From: Streptomyces rishiriensis
Lineage (GTDB): Bacteria > Actinomycetota > Actinomycetes > Streptomycetales > Streptomycetaceae
Assembly (NCBI RefSeq): GCF_003112535.1
Contig: NZ_BEWA01000007.1
Coordinates: forward strand, 279,792 to 343,791
DNA length: 64,000 nucleotides
Reading direction: 5' to 3'
Shown here piece by piece: positions 35,051 to 44,718 of the stretch; the stretch's first letter is position 1; the number at the start of each line of letters is the position of its first letter. Made by a program: the position numbers and the translations under genes. A model generated the notes under the pieces. It did not search any database, was not told the DNA's origin, and saw only the letters and a list, made by a program, of their open reading frames with translations.

Positions 35051-36733
35051 TCACAGCCCGTACCGGTCGAGGATGCTCATCAGCTTGCGCCGGCGTTTCA
35101 GTTCCGCCCGCAGGCCGGCCAGATAGCCGGTGAACGTCTCCTGCGTCCCCAGCACACGATGGCAGTCACGGGCACCCTGCAGCAGCCGCGCCAGATGCTC
35201 GTAGACCCGGTCACCGGTCGGCTCCTTCAGCCGCTCGATCAGCCGCAGGTAGACCGCGAGCGCCTCGGCCGGGTGCGTCTCGCGCGACAGGTCGGCGAGG
35301 TGTTCCCACTGCCGGTCGTCGGCGATGCCCTCGGCCTCGCGCCAGGCCGCGTCCGCATCGCCGTCATCGAGCAGCGCGTCGATCAGCACGGGCCCGCCGT
35401 ACCGGCCGCCGCGCTCACGGCGGGCGTCTTCCCTCAGCGCGGCCAGCGCGGCCACGCGCTCGGTCCCCCAGCACTCTGCGGCCTGAGCGGCAGAGCGCAG
35501 CTGCTGGTAGGCGACCAGGGACCGCTCGGTGCGGAACCGGACCCGGCGCACACCGACCACGTCGGCATGCCGCCCCGCCTTCGCGTAACGGGCACACACG
35601 TAGTCGACCAGGCGGCCCTCGATGTACGTCTCGGCGGCACAGTCCCGAAGTCCGCGCTCCGCCCATGTGAGCGCCTCGTCAGCGCGGCCCGCGGACTCCA
35701 GCTCCTCGGCGATGCGCAGATGGGTGGCACCGGACGGGTCGAGGTCCTGTGCGTACAGGGCGACCAGCGCGTCGATGTCGCCCTCCGCCTTGACCAGACG
35801 CTCCATCAGATACCGCGCCGCCCACCCGGACGGCCTGCGCCTGAGTGCCTCGGCCGCCAACTGCCGCACGCGGGCAAGCCCACTCGGCCCCAGCGCCTCG
35901 GCATAGTCCAGCGGGTCCAGATCCGTCAGCTCGCCGCCGTCGCCGAGCACCTGGCCGGCCAGCCACTCGGCCAGCCGCTCCGGATCGGTGCGCGCGACTC
36001 CGCACGCTTCCACATGGGCCTCGGCCACCGCGGCGGCGGCCTGCCCCACCACACCGTCGGAGTCGTCGATCTCCTCATACGCCTCCCCCAGCACCCGGAT
36101 CGCCTCCTCGGCCAGACCGACCGCCTGTGCCGCCCGACCGTCGGCGGTCAGGGCGCGCAGCGCGGCCGCCGCCTCTGCCACCTGCTGCGCATACCCGGGG
36201 GCAGCGGCGTACTCGACGTACCCGTACCGGGCGAAGGGCCGCGGATCGACCAGCGCCAGGATCCGTTCCCGGACCGTACCGAGGTCGGAGCGAGCTGCGG
36301 CGGCCCGCAGCTCCAGGCGCCGGCGCAGCCCGCGGTCCTCGGCGATCTGCTCCCGCACCAGCGTCAGGAGTTCGTCCCGGGACAGCGCAGTCAGCCACGC
36401 TTCCAGGCCGGAGGCCCGTGCCTGTGCCGCGGCCCGCTGACGCGGGATCGTCTTGGCCCGCCGCAGCACGGTCAGCCCCACCGCCACACAGTGCTTGCAG
36501 AAGTTGCCCTCCTGCCCGTACGGGCAGTCGCACCACCCCGAGAGCCCGTCGTCCCCGGCCAGGGTGAGCTCCACCTCATAGGCATCCGTACCGTGCACCA
36601 CGGCGGTGGCCGAGCTCTCCCCCACCTCCAGACCGCTCACCGCGTCCAGATACCCCAGCCCCCGCTCGAAGGACCGCACCCCGGCCAGCGCCCGCAGATC
36701 GTCCTCGCCGAACCCCACAACTTTCCGTGCCAC
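35051..36733 (-). CDS. SWIM zinc-finger protein
   Basis: A 560-aa protein. The SWIM motif is CDCPYGQEGNFCKHC at ~residues 68-82 (Cys-x-Cys ... Cys-x-His). The rest is alpha-helical with TPR-like repeats (ADEALTWAERGLRDC, EALAVYLRLIERL). SWIM fingers bind DNA or protein; members of this layout are common in Streptomyces and have no known job. It is convergent with the VapB-VapC ORF, 43 bp away, and lies close to the Wadjet operon, but on position alone I do not count it as a system component. Confidence 0.8.
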   Translation of the reverse strand: MARKVVGFGEDDLRALAGVRSFERGLGYLDAVSGLEVGESSATAVVHGTDAYEVELTLAGDDGLSGWCDCPYGQEGNFCKHCVAVGLTVLRRAKTIPRQRAAAQARASGLEAWLTALSRDELLTLVREQIAEDRGLRRRLELRAAAARSDLGTVRERILALVDPRPFARYGYVEYAAAPGYAQQVAEAAAALRALTADGRAAQAVGLAEEAIRVLGEAYEEIDDSDGVVGQAAAAVAEAHVEACGVARTDPERLAEWLAGQVLGDGGELTDLDPLDYAEALGPSGLARVRQLAAEALRRRPSGWAARYLMERLVKAEGDIDALVALYAQDLDPSGATHLRIAEELESAGRADEALTWAERGLRDCAAETYIEGRLVDYVCARYAKAGRHADVVGVRRVRFRTERSLVAYQQLRSAAQAAECWGTERVAALAALREDARRERGGRYGGPVLIDALLDDGDADAAWREAEGIADDRQWEHLADLSRETHPAEALAVYLRLIERLKEPTGDRVYEHLARLLQGARDCHRVLGTQETFTGYLAGLRAELKRRRKLMSILDRYGL

Positions 36734-37105
36734 ACCGCATATTCAACCGCGGATGGGGGGCTCGCGGAGGCCCGGCGACTCCTGCCGTCCACTCGTGCGC
36801 GGCCGCGTGCGGCGGGGTACCCGAGCCGAAGGACGCGGCCCTGCCGCGGGCGTCCGCGCGGAGCTGGTCGTGACGGCGAGAGAGCCCAGGCAAGAAGTGC
36901 ACCGCGAAGCCGCACCGCAGTTCCCGAACCTCGTGTCCCCTGAGCGTCCCCTGGGCGCGGTTCCACTCCAGCCCGCCGCCCCGCCAGCCACTACATCACC
37001 GCAGGTCACAGCCCCAAGGGCAACTGCAGACCCAGGCGTCTACCCAAGCAATGCCCAACGGGGTCACTCCGTTGGGCCAAAGTCCCGAATCCCGCAGCCC
37101 GAAGA

Positions 37106-37290
37106 GACGTTTCCGCAGGTCAGAAGGGGCGGCTCGTGTCGACGCCCCTTCGCCTTTGTCAGTCTGTTCCTGTCCTTGTGTCCCGACTACGTCCCGACAC
37201 CGCCTGATTGGACAGGACCCACGGGCTTGGCAGGGCGTCGTACCAGTTCGGCGCGGGGCTCGAACCCTGCCGCAGCGGATTTCCTTTCCA
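37106..37290. repeat. Composite repeat, first copy (integration scar-like)
   Basis: Shares three blocks with 53796-54105 in the same order: ACGTTTCCGCAGGTCAG (37107-37123), CCTTTGTCAGTCTGTTCCT (~37151-37169) and a T-arm-like CTCGAACCYTGCC followed by GCAGCGGATT (~37259-37281). The third block resembles the 3' half of a tRNA read on the minus strand. A similar third block occurs at 63316-63345. Confidence 0.6.
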
Positions 37291-37293
37291 GCG

Positions 37294-37333
37294 CCCATAG
37301 GCTCAGCCCCTGAAACGGGGCGGAGCCTATGGG
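37294..37333. terminator. Large inverted repeat
   Basis: Arms CCCATAGGCTC-A-GCCCC and GGGGC-G-GAGCCTATGGG around TGAAAC: 16 paired bases with one mismatch. No T-run. It could end transcription from either side or be a recombination site. Confidence 0.55.
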
Positions 37334-37544
37334 TCCGTATTCGCAGGCCCAGACGTTGCCCAGTCAGCCATCGGTCGTGCCCCGATCGGCCCATCCAGAC
37401 AGCCGGGACCCCTTCAGCCTGCCTACGCTTCAGGTGCGGTCGACGCCGGCACCGGTGCCTGTGGCGCAGGTGTCCGGGGTCACAGGACCCGCGAGGGCCG
37501 TCGCCTTCACACCGGCGCAGTGAGCTGTCGTCGTGAGAGTGCGG

Positions 37545-38084
37545 TCAGGCCGCGAAGGAGGCAAGCAGTTCGTTGTACTGCTTGGCGGCTGTGTTCAGGT
37601 CTTCGTCGGAGAGGCCGAAGGCGGTGCCGTACAGCTTGACCATCGGCTGGATGTCGAACTGGCAGAGCCGCAGGGTGGCGTGCCAGTTGCTGAGGAGGGT
37701 CTCGATGGTGGCCTGGTTCGAGCCTTCGGGGGTGTAGTGGTCTGCGGGGACGCCGGCGGTGACGGCGACGACGGCCTTCTTGCCGGCCAGCTGCGAGGCA
37801 GAGCCGTCCATGGTGAAGGCCCAGCCGAGGGTGAAGACTTTGTCCTGCCACTGCTTGAACAGGGGGGTGGTGTTGTACCAGAACACCGGGTGCTGGAAGA
37901 CGATCACGTCGTGGTCGGCCAGCAGTGCCTGCTCGGCGTCGACGTCGATCTGGAAGTCGGGGTAGGTGGCGTAGAGGTCGTGCACGGTGACATGGGCCAG
38001 CTCGCGGACGGCGTCAACCAGAGCCTTGTTGGCCCTCGACTGGGACAGGTCGGGGTGGCCTACGACAAGGAGAACCTTGGGCAT
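37545..38084 (-). CDS. NAD(P)H oxidoreductase, flavodoxin-like fold (KefF/MdaB type)
   Basis: A 179-aa FMN-dependent quinone-type reductase. The phosphate-binding start VVGHPDLSQSRANKALV and the family block FQHPVFWYNTTPLFKQWQDK are clear, as is the GWAF segment after it. It should reduce quinones or similar electrophiles by two electrons. It is the last gene of a leftward redox group (SDR, deazaflavin-type reductase, aldo/keto reductase, this one). Confidence 0.85.
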   Translation of the reverse strand: MPKVLLVVGHPDLSQSRANKALVDAVRELAHVTVHDLYATYPDFQIDVDAEQALLADHDVIVFQHPVFWYNTTPLFKQWQDKVFTLGWAFTMDGSASQLAGKKAVVAVTAGVPADHYTPEGSNQATIETLLSNWHATLRLCQFDIQPMVKLYGTAFGLSDEDLNTAAKQYNELLASFAA

Positions 38085-38173
38085 GATGAGAGAACCTCTT
38101 CAGTGATCAGGGAAATGAATGAGCAGGTGCGGGCTAGCCGGGTGTGACGGGCCAGATTCGACAGGGCGTCAGG

Positions 38174-39154
<981 letters not shown>

Positions 39155-39268
39155 CAGGTACTCCTTGTCGTGACGGCCGTCAGGCCTGCCGGTAGTCGTG
39201 AGTAGTGGGGCGCCACCTGTCGGCGGACCGTGCTGGGGTGATCCGCAGGCTGAACCAGCTGCGCCGGG

Positions 39269-39751
39269 TCAGTGCTCGTGGGCTGCTGGCTCCAGAACGA
39301 GGACAGGGATCTCACGGTCCGTGTTCTTCTGATACTCGGCGTAGTCGGGGAACGCTTCGACGGCTCGGGCCCACCACAGGGCCTTCTCATCCCCGGTCAC
39401 CTCGCGTGCCAGCATGTCCTGGCGCACCGGGCCGTCCTGAAGTTCGACCCGGGGGTCGGCCACCGCGTTGTGGTACCAGAGCGGGTGGGTGGGGGCTCCC
39501 GCCATGGAGGCGACCACGGCGTAGGAGCCGTCGTGCTCCACCCGCATGACCGGCGTCTTGCGGATCTTGCCGCTCTTCGCTCCCAGGGTGGTCAGGATGA
39601 CGACGGGCAGGTCCCGGAGCCTCTCGTCTTCTTCACGTGCGATCAGGACACTCAGCGTCGTTCCCTGCGTACCGCCGGAGCTTTCGTACAGCTCCACCTG
39701 GTCCCGTACAAACTGCGCCTTGCTCGGCTCATACTCGCCTTTGAGGGGCAT
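39269..39751 (-). CDS. Deazaflavin (F420)-type nitroreductase family protein
   Basis: A 160-aa split-barrel protein of the Ddn/F420-dependent group. Family blocks are [36 protein letters not shown] and DPRVELQ. It should bind F420 and reduce quinones or nitro compounds. Compared with common members it has an extra ~12 residues between GTT and LPVVILTT ([12 protein letters not shown]), perhaps a small insertion. It sits between the aldo/keto reductase and SDR genes on the same strand. Confidence 0.8.
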   Translation of the reverse strand: MPLKGEYEPSKAQFVRDQVELYESSGGTQGTTLSVLIAREEDERLRDLPVVILTTLGAKSGKIRKTPVMRVEHDGSYAVVASMAGAPTHPLWYHNAVADPRVELQDGPVRQDMLAREVTGDEKALWWARAVEAFPDYAEYQKNTDREIPVLVLEPAAHEH

Positions 39752-39826
39752 GTTGACTCTCTCCGTGCTGTCGAAACGTGCACCCGGCGCGCTCCTCCGT
39801 CCTGGCCGGGGTGCGGGGCGTGGTGC

Positions 39827-40672
39827 TCAGGCGTGGGCGTCGTCGTAGGCCAGGGCGCCGCCCAGTTCGCGGGATGCCTGGGCCTGGGCGAGGAGCTCCT
39901 TCGCCTTGGCTTCGGCGGCCTCGATGGCGTCGGCGCCGGCGACGAAACGCAGCAGCGGCTTCTCCTGCTGGGCGATGGTGAGCAGGGCGCGGGCGAGCTT
40001 GGCGGGGTCGCCGGGCTGCTGGCCGTTCATGCTCTTCATGCCCTCGATCCGGGGTGCGGTGCGCGGGGCGTAGTCGTCGATGGACAGCTCGGGCCAGTTG
40101 GTGGAGCCGTCCACGAGGAGTTCGGTGCGGAAGTAGCCGGGCTCCACGATCGTGGTGTGGATGTTGTACGGCTCGACGTCGTAGCGCAGGGACTCCATCC
40201 AGCCCTCTTCCGCGAACTTCGAGGCGGCGTAGGCGGAGGTGAACTCCATGCCGACCAGTCCTGCGGTCGAGGTGATGGTGATGACGTGGCCGGCGCGCTG
40301 CTTGCGCATGATCGGCAGGACGGCGCGGGTGACGTTCATCGGGCCGAAGAGGTTGGTCTCGAACTGCCGGCGCATCTGCGCGGGCGAGATCTCCTCGAAG
40401 TAGCCGGTGAAGAGGTTCCCGGCGTTGTTGATCAGGACGTCGATGCGGCCGAAGCGGTCGACGGCGGCCTGCGCGGCGGCCTCGGCGTCCTCCAGGCTGG
40501 TGACATCGAGCCTGGTGACCAGCAGGTTGTCCTGCGGCCCGCCCAGGGTCTTCTCGACCTCGTCGGGGCGGCGGCCGGTGGCGACGACCTGGTGACCGGC
40601 GGCGAGGGCCTCGCGGGCGATGTCCGTGCCGAGGCCACGTCCGGCACCGGTGACGAGAATGACCTTGCTCAT
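39827..40672 (-). CDS. SDR-family oxidoreductase
   Basis: A 281-aa classical SDR: TGAGRGLGTDIA (cofactor), NNAGN, catalytic Ser in ITITSTAG, YAASK, and VEPGYFRTE after it. The C-terminal extension resembles SDRs acting on hydrophobic ketones. ATG 40672 with AAGGAAA upstream is chosen; the frame to 40825 is promoter sequence. First gene of the leftward redox group and divergent from an MmyB-type regulator. Confidence 0.87.
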   Translation of the reverse strand: MSKVILVTGAGRGLGTDIAREALAAGHQVVATGRRPDEVEKTLGGPQDNLLVTRLDVTSLEDAEAAAQAAVDRFGRIDVLINNAGNLFTGYFEEISPAQMRRQFETNLFGPMNVTRAVLPIMRKQRAGHVITITSTAGLVGMEFTSAYAASKFAEEGWMESLRYDVEPYNIHTTIVEPGYFRTELLVDGSTNWPELSIDDYAPRTAPRIEGMKSMNGQQPGDPAKLARALLTIAQQEKPLLRFVAGADAIEAAEAKAKELLAQAQASRELGGALAYDDAHA

Positions 40673-40861
40673 GGGGGGTTTCCTTTCAGGCGCCGTGCTC
40701 CGGCACTCGCTGTGTGCGGGGGTGATGACTGCACCGCAGCCGGCGCCGCAGAGGGGGCTGGGGCCGGCGGCACGAGCCGTCTGCCTGGACGGTTCACACC
40801 GCCGTGGGCGGCGCACCACCAACAAAACCGGCTGTCACGCGAGGGTGGGAGTCCCTGATGA

Positions 40862-40908
40862 GGGGGTCACTGACAGGGACCCCCAACCCGGCGGATGCGC
40901 TCGTAGAG
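40862..40908. promoter_or_regulatory. Inverted repeat and leaderless promoter of XRE regulator
   Basis: GGGGGTC (40862-40868) and GACCCCC (40878-40884) form an inverted repeat. TAGAGT at 40903-40908 is a likely -10 box, eight bases before the ATG at 40917, so the regulator transcript is probably leaderless. The repeat is a candidate operator for both directions. Confidence 0.5.
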
Positions 40909-40916
40909 TGAAGCGC

Positions 40917-41876
40917 ATGGCAGGCAGAAGCGACCCCAACGGCACCAACCGCGACATCCGCGATGATTTCCGTGCGGAGATCCGGGAATTCCTCGGCACG
41001 CGACGGGCCAAGGTCACCCCCGAGCAGGCCGGACTGCCCCTGTACGGCGGGGAACGCCGACGGGTCACCGGGCTGCGCCGGGAGGAGGTCGCCCTCCTCG
41101 CGGGCATCTCCAGCGAGTACTACACCCGGCTGGAGCGCGGCAACGCCACCGGCGTCTCCGAGAGCGTCATCGAGGGCATCGCGCAAGCACTTCAGCTCGA
41201 CGAGGCCGAACGCATCCACCTGCTCGACCTTCTGCGCGGCGCCGGCACGACCCGCCCGCCACGCCGCCGACCCGCCCAGCAGCGTGTCCGGCCCACGGTG
41301 CAGCGCGTCCTCGACTCAATGACCGGCACACCCGCGTTCATCCTCAGCGGACGCGGGGACATCCTGGCCGCCAACCACCTCGGACGTGCCCTGTTCTCAC
41401 CCGTCTACGCCGACCCGGTACGGCCGCCGAACAACGCCCGTTTTGTCTTTCTCAGCCCGCACGCGACCGAGTTCTTCCGCCACTGGGACGAAGTCGCAGG
41501 CGACACGGTCGCCATGCTGCGCGCCGAGGCCGGCCGCGACCTCTACGACCGGCGGCTGACGGACCTGATCGGGGAGCTGTCCACCCGCAGCGAGGAATTC
41601 CGTCGCCGCTGGGCGGCCCACAATGTCCGCATGCACACCACCGGCGTGAAGCTCCTCCACCACCCGGTCGTCGGCGACCTCGACCTGCCCTTCGAAACCT
41701 TCCCGCTCCCCGACGGCCCCAGCCAGTTCCTCCTCACCTACACCGCCGAACCCCACTCACCCTCGCAGGACGCCCTGAACCTGCTGGCCAGCTGGGCCGC
41801 GACCCACGACGACATCGAGCGGTCCGCGCTGGCCAACGACTCCCAGCCCGCCGACTCGGGCGAAACACCGGACTGA
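40917..41876 (+). CDS. XRE/MmyB-type transcriptional regulator
   Basis: A 319-aa regulator of the same family as the one at 15555. The helix-turn-helix reads RRVTGLRREEVALLAGISSE with YYTRLERGNATG, and the MmyB-like sensor domain follows (RGDILAANHLGRALF, FLSPHATEFFRHWDEVAGDT). It is divergent from the SDR that heads a four-gene redox group, so it probably controls that group. The short gap, -10 box and inverted repeat support this. Confidence 0.87.
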   Translation: MAGRSDPNGTNRDIRDDFRAEIREFLGTRRAKVTPEQAGLPLYGGERRRVTGLRREEVALLAGISSEYYTRLERGNATGVSESVIEGIAQALQLDEAERIHLLDLLRGAGTTRPPRRRPAQQRVRPTVQRVLDSMTGTPAFILSGRGDILAANHLGRALFSPVYADPVRPPNNARFVFLSPHATEFFRHWDEVAGDTVAMLRAEAGRDLYDRRLTDLIGELSTRSEEFRRRWAAHNVRMHTTGVKLLHHPVVGDLDLPFETFPLPDGPSQFLLTYTAEPHSPSQDALNLLASWAATHDDIERSALANDSQPADSGETPD

Positions 41877-42037
41877 ACGACGGGCCACGCGAGGCGACAT
41901 GCCCGCCCGCGAACACGACAACTGACCACCCGGACGGCAACACCCGAAACGCATCGGGGTGGGCGAGGGCGGCGCTCGGTTCGCATGGACGCGGCCGAGG
42001 CCCCTCGGGATCCGGCCAGGCCCAGAGCCCGAGGTGT

Positions 42038-42497
42038 TCATGCCGGGGCTGCGGCTGTCTCTCCCTGCGGGATGAGCGGGCCGGGCACCGTCGTCCGGAT
42101 GGACAGGTCCAGATCGAGGCGGCTGTTCATGTCCAGCTCGAACCGGCCGTAGGGGTCCACGTGGGTCCAGAACAGTGGGGACAGGGCCCGCCGGTCGGCA
42201 TCGGTGAGCCGCTCCTGCCACTTCTCCTCGCCCAGGATGTCCTGGAGGAGCAGCAGCAGGCTGAAGCCGAGCATGTGGGCGAAGGCGAACCCGATGATGG
42301 AGGCGCCGTGCGTGTCGGTGTACTGCCGGTCGATCTCCACGTCCGTGCAGTGCCGCAGGACGCCCTCGATCATCGCGGCGGCCTCGGAAACCGAGCAGGA
42401 CTCGAGCTGGCTGTAGACGCACAGCGACTTCTTCTCGACAGTGCCAGTAGATCATCACGCCGGGGCCGCGGTACCGCTGGTGCCACTCAGTCATGAA
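42038..42497 (-). pseudogene. Tn3-family transposase remnant
   Basis: Pieces of a Tn3-type DDE transposase (full length ~970-1000 aa). The first piece reads MTEWHQRYRGPGVMIYWH, then a one-base insertion near 42443 moves to the frame with KKSLCVYSQLESC and MIEGVLRHCTDVEIDRQYTD, THGASIIGFAFAHMLGF. There an internal deletion joins the extreme C-terminus (EERLTDADRR-like block, LSPLFWTHVDPYGRFELDM, RLDLDL). Terminal inverted repeats and a resolvase gene were not found. Confidence 0.8.
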
Positions 42498-42675
42498 GCC
42501 CGACGGCCTCATGCCGGCCGGCGGTCCGAAGACCTCCCTGGCGACGGAGAAACCGGTAGTCAATGTGAAGGGGTCGGTGGACCTCAGCAAGACGTTCACC
42601 AACGACTTCGCCCTCCAGGCCAACAAGACCGAAGGCTTCAAGACCACGACGACCCCGGCGGGGCCGACCGGCTGA
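42493..42675 (+). pseudogene. Unrecognised 3' gene fragment
   Basis: A 60-codon frame ending VNVKGSVDLSKTFTNDFALQ and ANKTEGFKTTTT just before a strong hairpin. The protein-like composition and the terminator suggest it is the tail of a lost gene cut by the Tn3 remnant. I do not recognise the family. The overlap with the Tn3 piece at its start means the first codons are not native. Confidence 0.35.
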
Positions 42676-42690
42676 ACTCCCACCCGGTCC

Positions 42691-42725
42691 GGGGCCGCCC
42701 AGGTGACATCCACCTGGGCGGCCCC
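42691..42725. terminator. Strong bidirectional hairpin
   Basis: Perfect 15-bp arms (GGGGCCGCCCAGGTG and its complement) around ACATC. It lies 15 bases after the stop of the fragment before it and 130 bases beyond the end of the leftward phosphodiesterase gene. Confidence 0.75.
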
Positions 42726-42853
42726 GCCCGCACTCTGTGGGTCGTGGCCGCGACCTCGCCGTCAGGGCCGGCTGCTCGGCACGGACCGTGATCGGGCGCG
42801 CCCGACCACCAGCGCCGCCTACGCCCACCCCGCCCCGGGGCGCACCGGACCGG

Positions 42854-44503
42854 TCAGCGGACCGGAAGCACCCTGGTGTGCTCCTCGCGCACGGCCTGCA
42901 GGGAGCTCGGGTTCAGACCGAGCAGGCTCAGGATCGTCGGAGCGATTTGCTCGGTCTGCACGCGCGTGGAGTCACGCACGCCGTCCGGAACCGAGGCGCC
43001 CGACACCACCAGCGGAACGTCGAGGTCGTCGGCGTGGGAGCCGCCGTGCTCGGCGATCTTCTTGGTGCCGCCGGTGTAGACGACGCCGTACTGCGCGACG
43101 CCGAGGATGTCCGGGACACGGGCGTCGCCGGCTTCGACGTGGAAGTAGCGGGCCGCGGCCTTCCCGGCGTAGACCTTGCTGAGCCCGCTGCGGGTGAAGG
43201 TCCTGGGTGCGACGTTGATGTCGGTCCCGGTGCCGCTCTGCGCCAGCAGGTACCTCTTGGCGAACTCGGTGGCGGCCTGCGAGCGGTCGGTCAGCCAGAG
43301 CAGCATCGCGTCGTCGTCCACGGAGTGCGCGACCAGATCGCCGGCGGCGGGATGGAGTTTCTTCCAGGCGGCGTTGAGGCCGTCCAGCAGCGGGCCGTCG
43401 TCGATCCGGGTGAGCGCGTTGGGGTCGGTGGGCGACTGCCCGTGCTTGGCGGACAGGATGACCGTGGTGCTGTCGGCCAGGTGCCGCTTGGCGATCTCGG
43501 ACGTCAGGGCGCCGATTCTCGCGTTGACGAAGTCCAGGTTCTTCGCCAGCAGCGGTCCGGGCACGTTCTTGGCGGTGTAGCCGCCCGTGAGCCCGTCGGA
43601 GGCGGGCAGCTTCTGCGCGGTGGAGACCGACTGGAAGTTGAGGCCGAAGATCGCCGGGGTGCCGACCTTGTGACTACGGCTGTGGTCGTATCCGTCGATC
43701 TCGTTGAGGACGGCCTGCACCTTGTAGCCGTCGTACTGTTCGGTGGCCTGGTTGTCCTTGGTCCAGTCGTTGCCGGCCGGGTAGCCGAGGGCGTCGCTGT
43801 TGATCTCGGGCGTGAACAGGTCCTGGATGCCGGTGCCCGAGGGCCCGTTGAGGATTTCGTATGCCGCATGCTTGTCCGACCACGCGGTGCGCAGCCCCGC
43901 ACTGCGGGCCACCTCGAAGACGGTGTTCACCTTGAGGTAGGAGTGCGGGTAGACCGGTTTGCAGGTCTTGGGGTCGACCGGCAGCTTGGAGGCATTGATC
44001 AGGCTCGCCGGGTGGCCCGTCATCGACAGGATGCTGGCCGGCAGGCCGCTGAGGCCCTGCCCGGCGTCGATGGATGCCTGGTTCTTGTCCAGGTCCTCCG
44101 TGAGGTCCACCTCGACACCGGGCTTGACGGCCTTGCAGCTGGTGGTCCCGGCGGGCAGGAGCGCCGCATTGTAGGTGTCGTCGTAGTAGACGCCGGTGGT
44201 GCCGGGGCCGCCACCGGTCGCCTGGGCGACCATGCCGGGGAAGGAGTCGGACGGCGTGGTGGTCTTGGCGTGGGTGTACTCCACGCCGCCGCCGACCAGC
44301 CGCGCCAGTGCCGAGTTCGGGTGCCGGGAGACGTACCAGGCCAGGTCCGCCTCATGCAGTCCGTCGACCGAGATCAGCAGGACGTGCTTGGCGCGGGCCT
44401 GGTGGTGGGAGGCGGCGAACGCCGGGGGCTGGACCGCGGTCACGCCGGTGAGGACTCCCGCAGCAGCGAAAACGGCTGCGAGTCTGACATAACTTCTGGA
44501 CAT
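42854..44503 (-). CDS. Secreted alkaline-phosphatase-superfamily phosphodiesterase
   Basis: A 549-aa protein with a Sec signal (residues ~1-30, cleavage after AFA). The metal site and nucleophile are of the nucleotide pyrophosphatase/phosphodiesterase type: Asp in LLISVDGLHEADL, Thr nucleophile in TTPSDSFPGMV, and Asp/His in LSAKHGQSP and KIAEHGGSHADDLDVP. It probably hydrolyses phosphodiester or phosphate-ester substrates outside the cell. ATG 44503 with GGGAG upstream. It stands alone; promoter in the 215 bp before the kinase remnant. Confidence 0.85.
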   Translation of the reverse strand: MSRSYVRLAAVFAAAGVLTGVTAVQPPAFAASHHQARAKHVLLISVDGLHEADLAWYVSRHPNSALARLVGGGVEYTHAKTTTPSDSFPGMVAQATGGGPGTTGVYYDDTYNAALLPAGTTSCKAVKPGVEVDLTEDLDKNQASIDAGQGLSGLPASILSMTGHPASLINASKLPVDPKTCKPVYPHSYLKVNTVFEVARSAGLRTAWSDKHAAYEILNGPSGTGIQDLFTPEINSDALGYPAGNDWTKDNQATEQYDGYKVQAVLNEIDGYDHSRSHKVGTPAIFGLNFQSVSTAQKLPASDGLTGGYTAKNVPGPLLAKNLDFVNARIGALTSEIAKRHLADSTTVILSAKHGQSPTDPNALTRIDDGPLLDGLNAAWKKLHPAAGDLVAHSVDDDAMLLWLTDRSQAATEFAKRYLLAQSGTGTDINVAPRTFTRSGLSKVYAGKAAARYFHVEAGDARVPDILGVAQYGVVYTGGTKKIAEHGGSHADDLDVPLVVSGASVPDGVRDSTRVQTEQIAPTILSLLGLNPSSLQAVREEHTRVLPVR

Positions 44504-44718
44504 CGGTGCATCTCCCGGCTCTTTGGGGCGATTTGCGGGGCGGGCCCATCAGAGTCGCGTCTTGCGTACCGGAAACGGCGCGTGTATGAACGCCCACGGA
44601 AGAAGCGGTCGTGTCTTCATCAAGCAGGTCTGCTTTTCTTCAAGACCAAGGGACGTCCACTGCCCCGTCGAGCAGCCCGGTCCGTTCGCCACCGGAAGGT
44701 CGACGCAGGACGGTCCTC

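Larger units (their letters stand above)
36734..37544. other. Intergenic with att-like and repeat sequences
   Basis: About 800 bases with no supported gene. It holds a segment at 37106-37290 that is repeated at 53796-54105, and a large hairpin at 37294-37333. A short frame at 37329-37523 is Pro/Ser/Val-rich and I do not recognise it. Confidence 0.5.

Noticed and set aside
36996..37394. A leftward ORF as the end of an integrase
   Set aside because: Only a few residues (LRKR and surroundings) are suggestive; no catalytic Arg/His/Tyr residues of tyrosine recombinases are visible.
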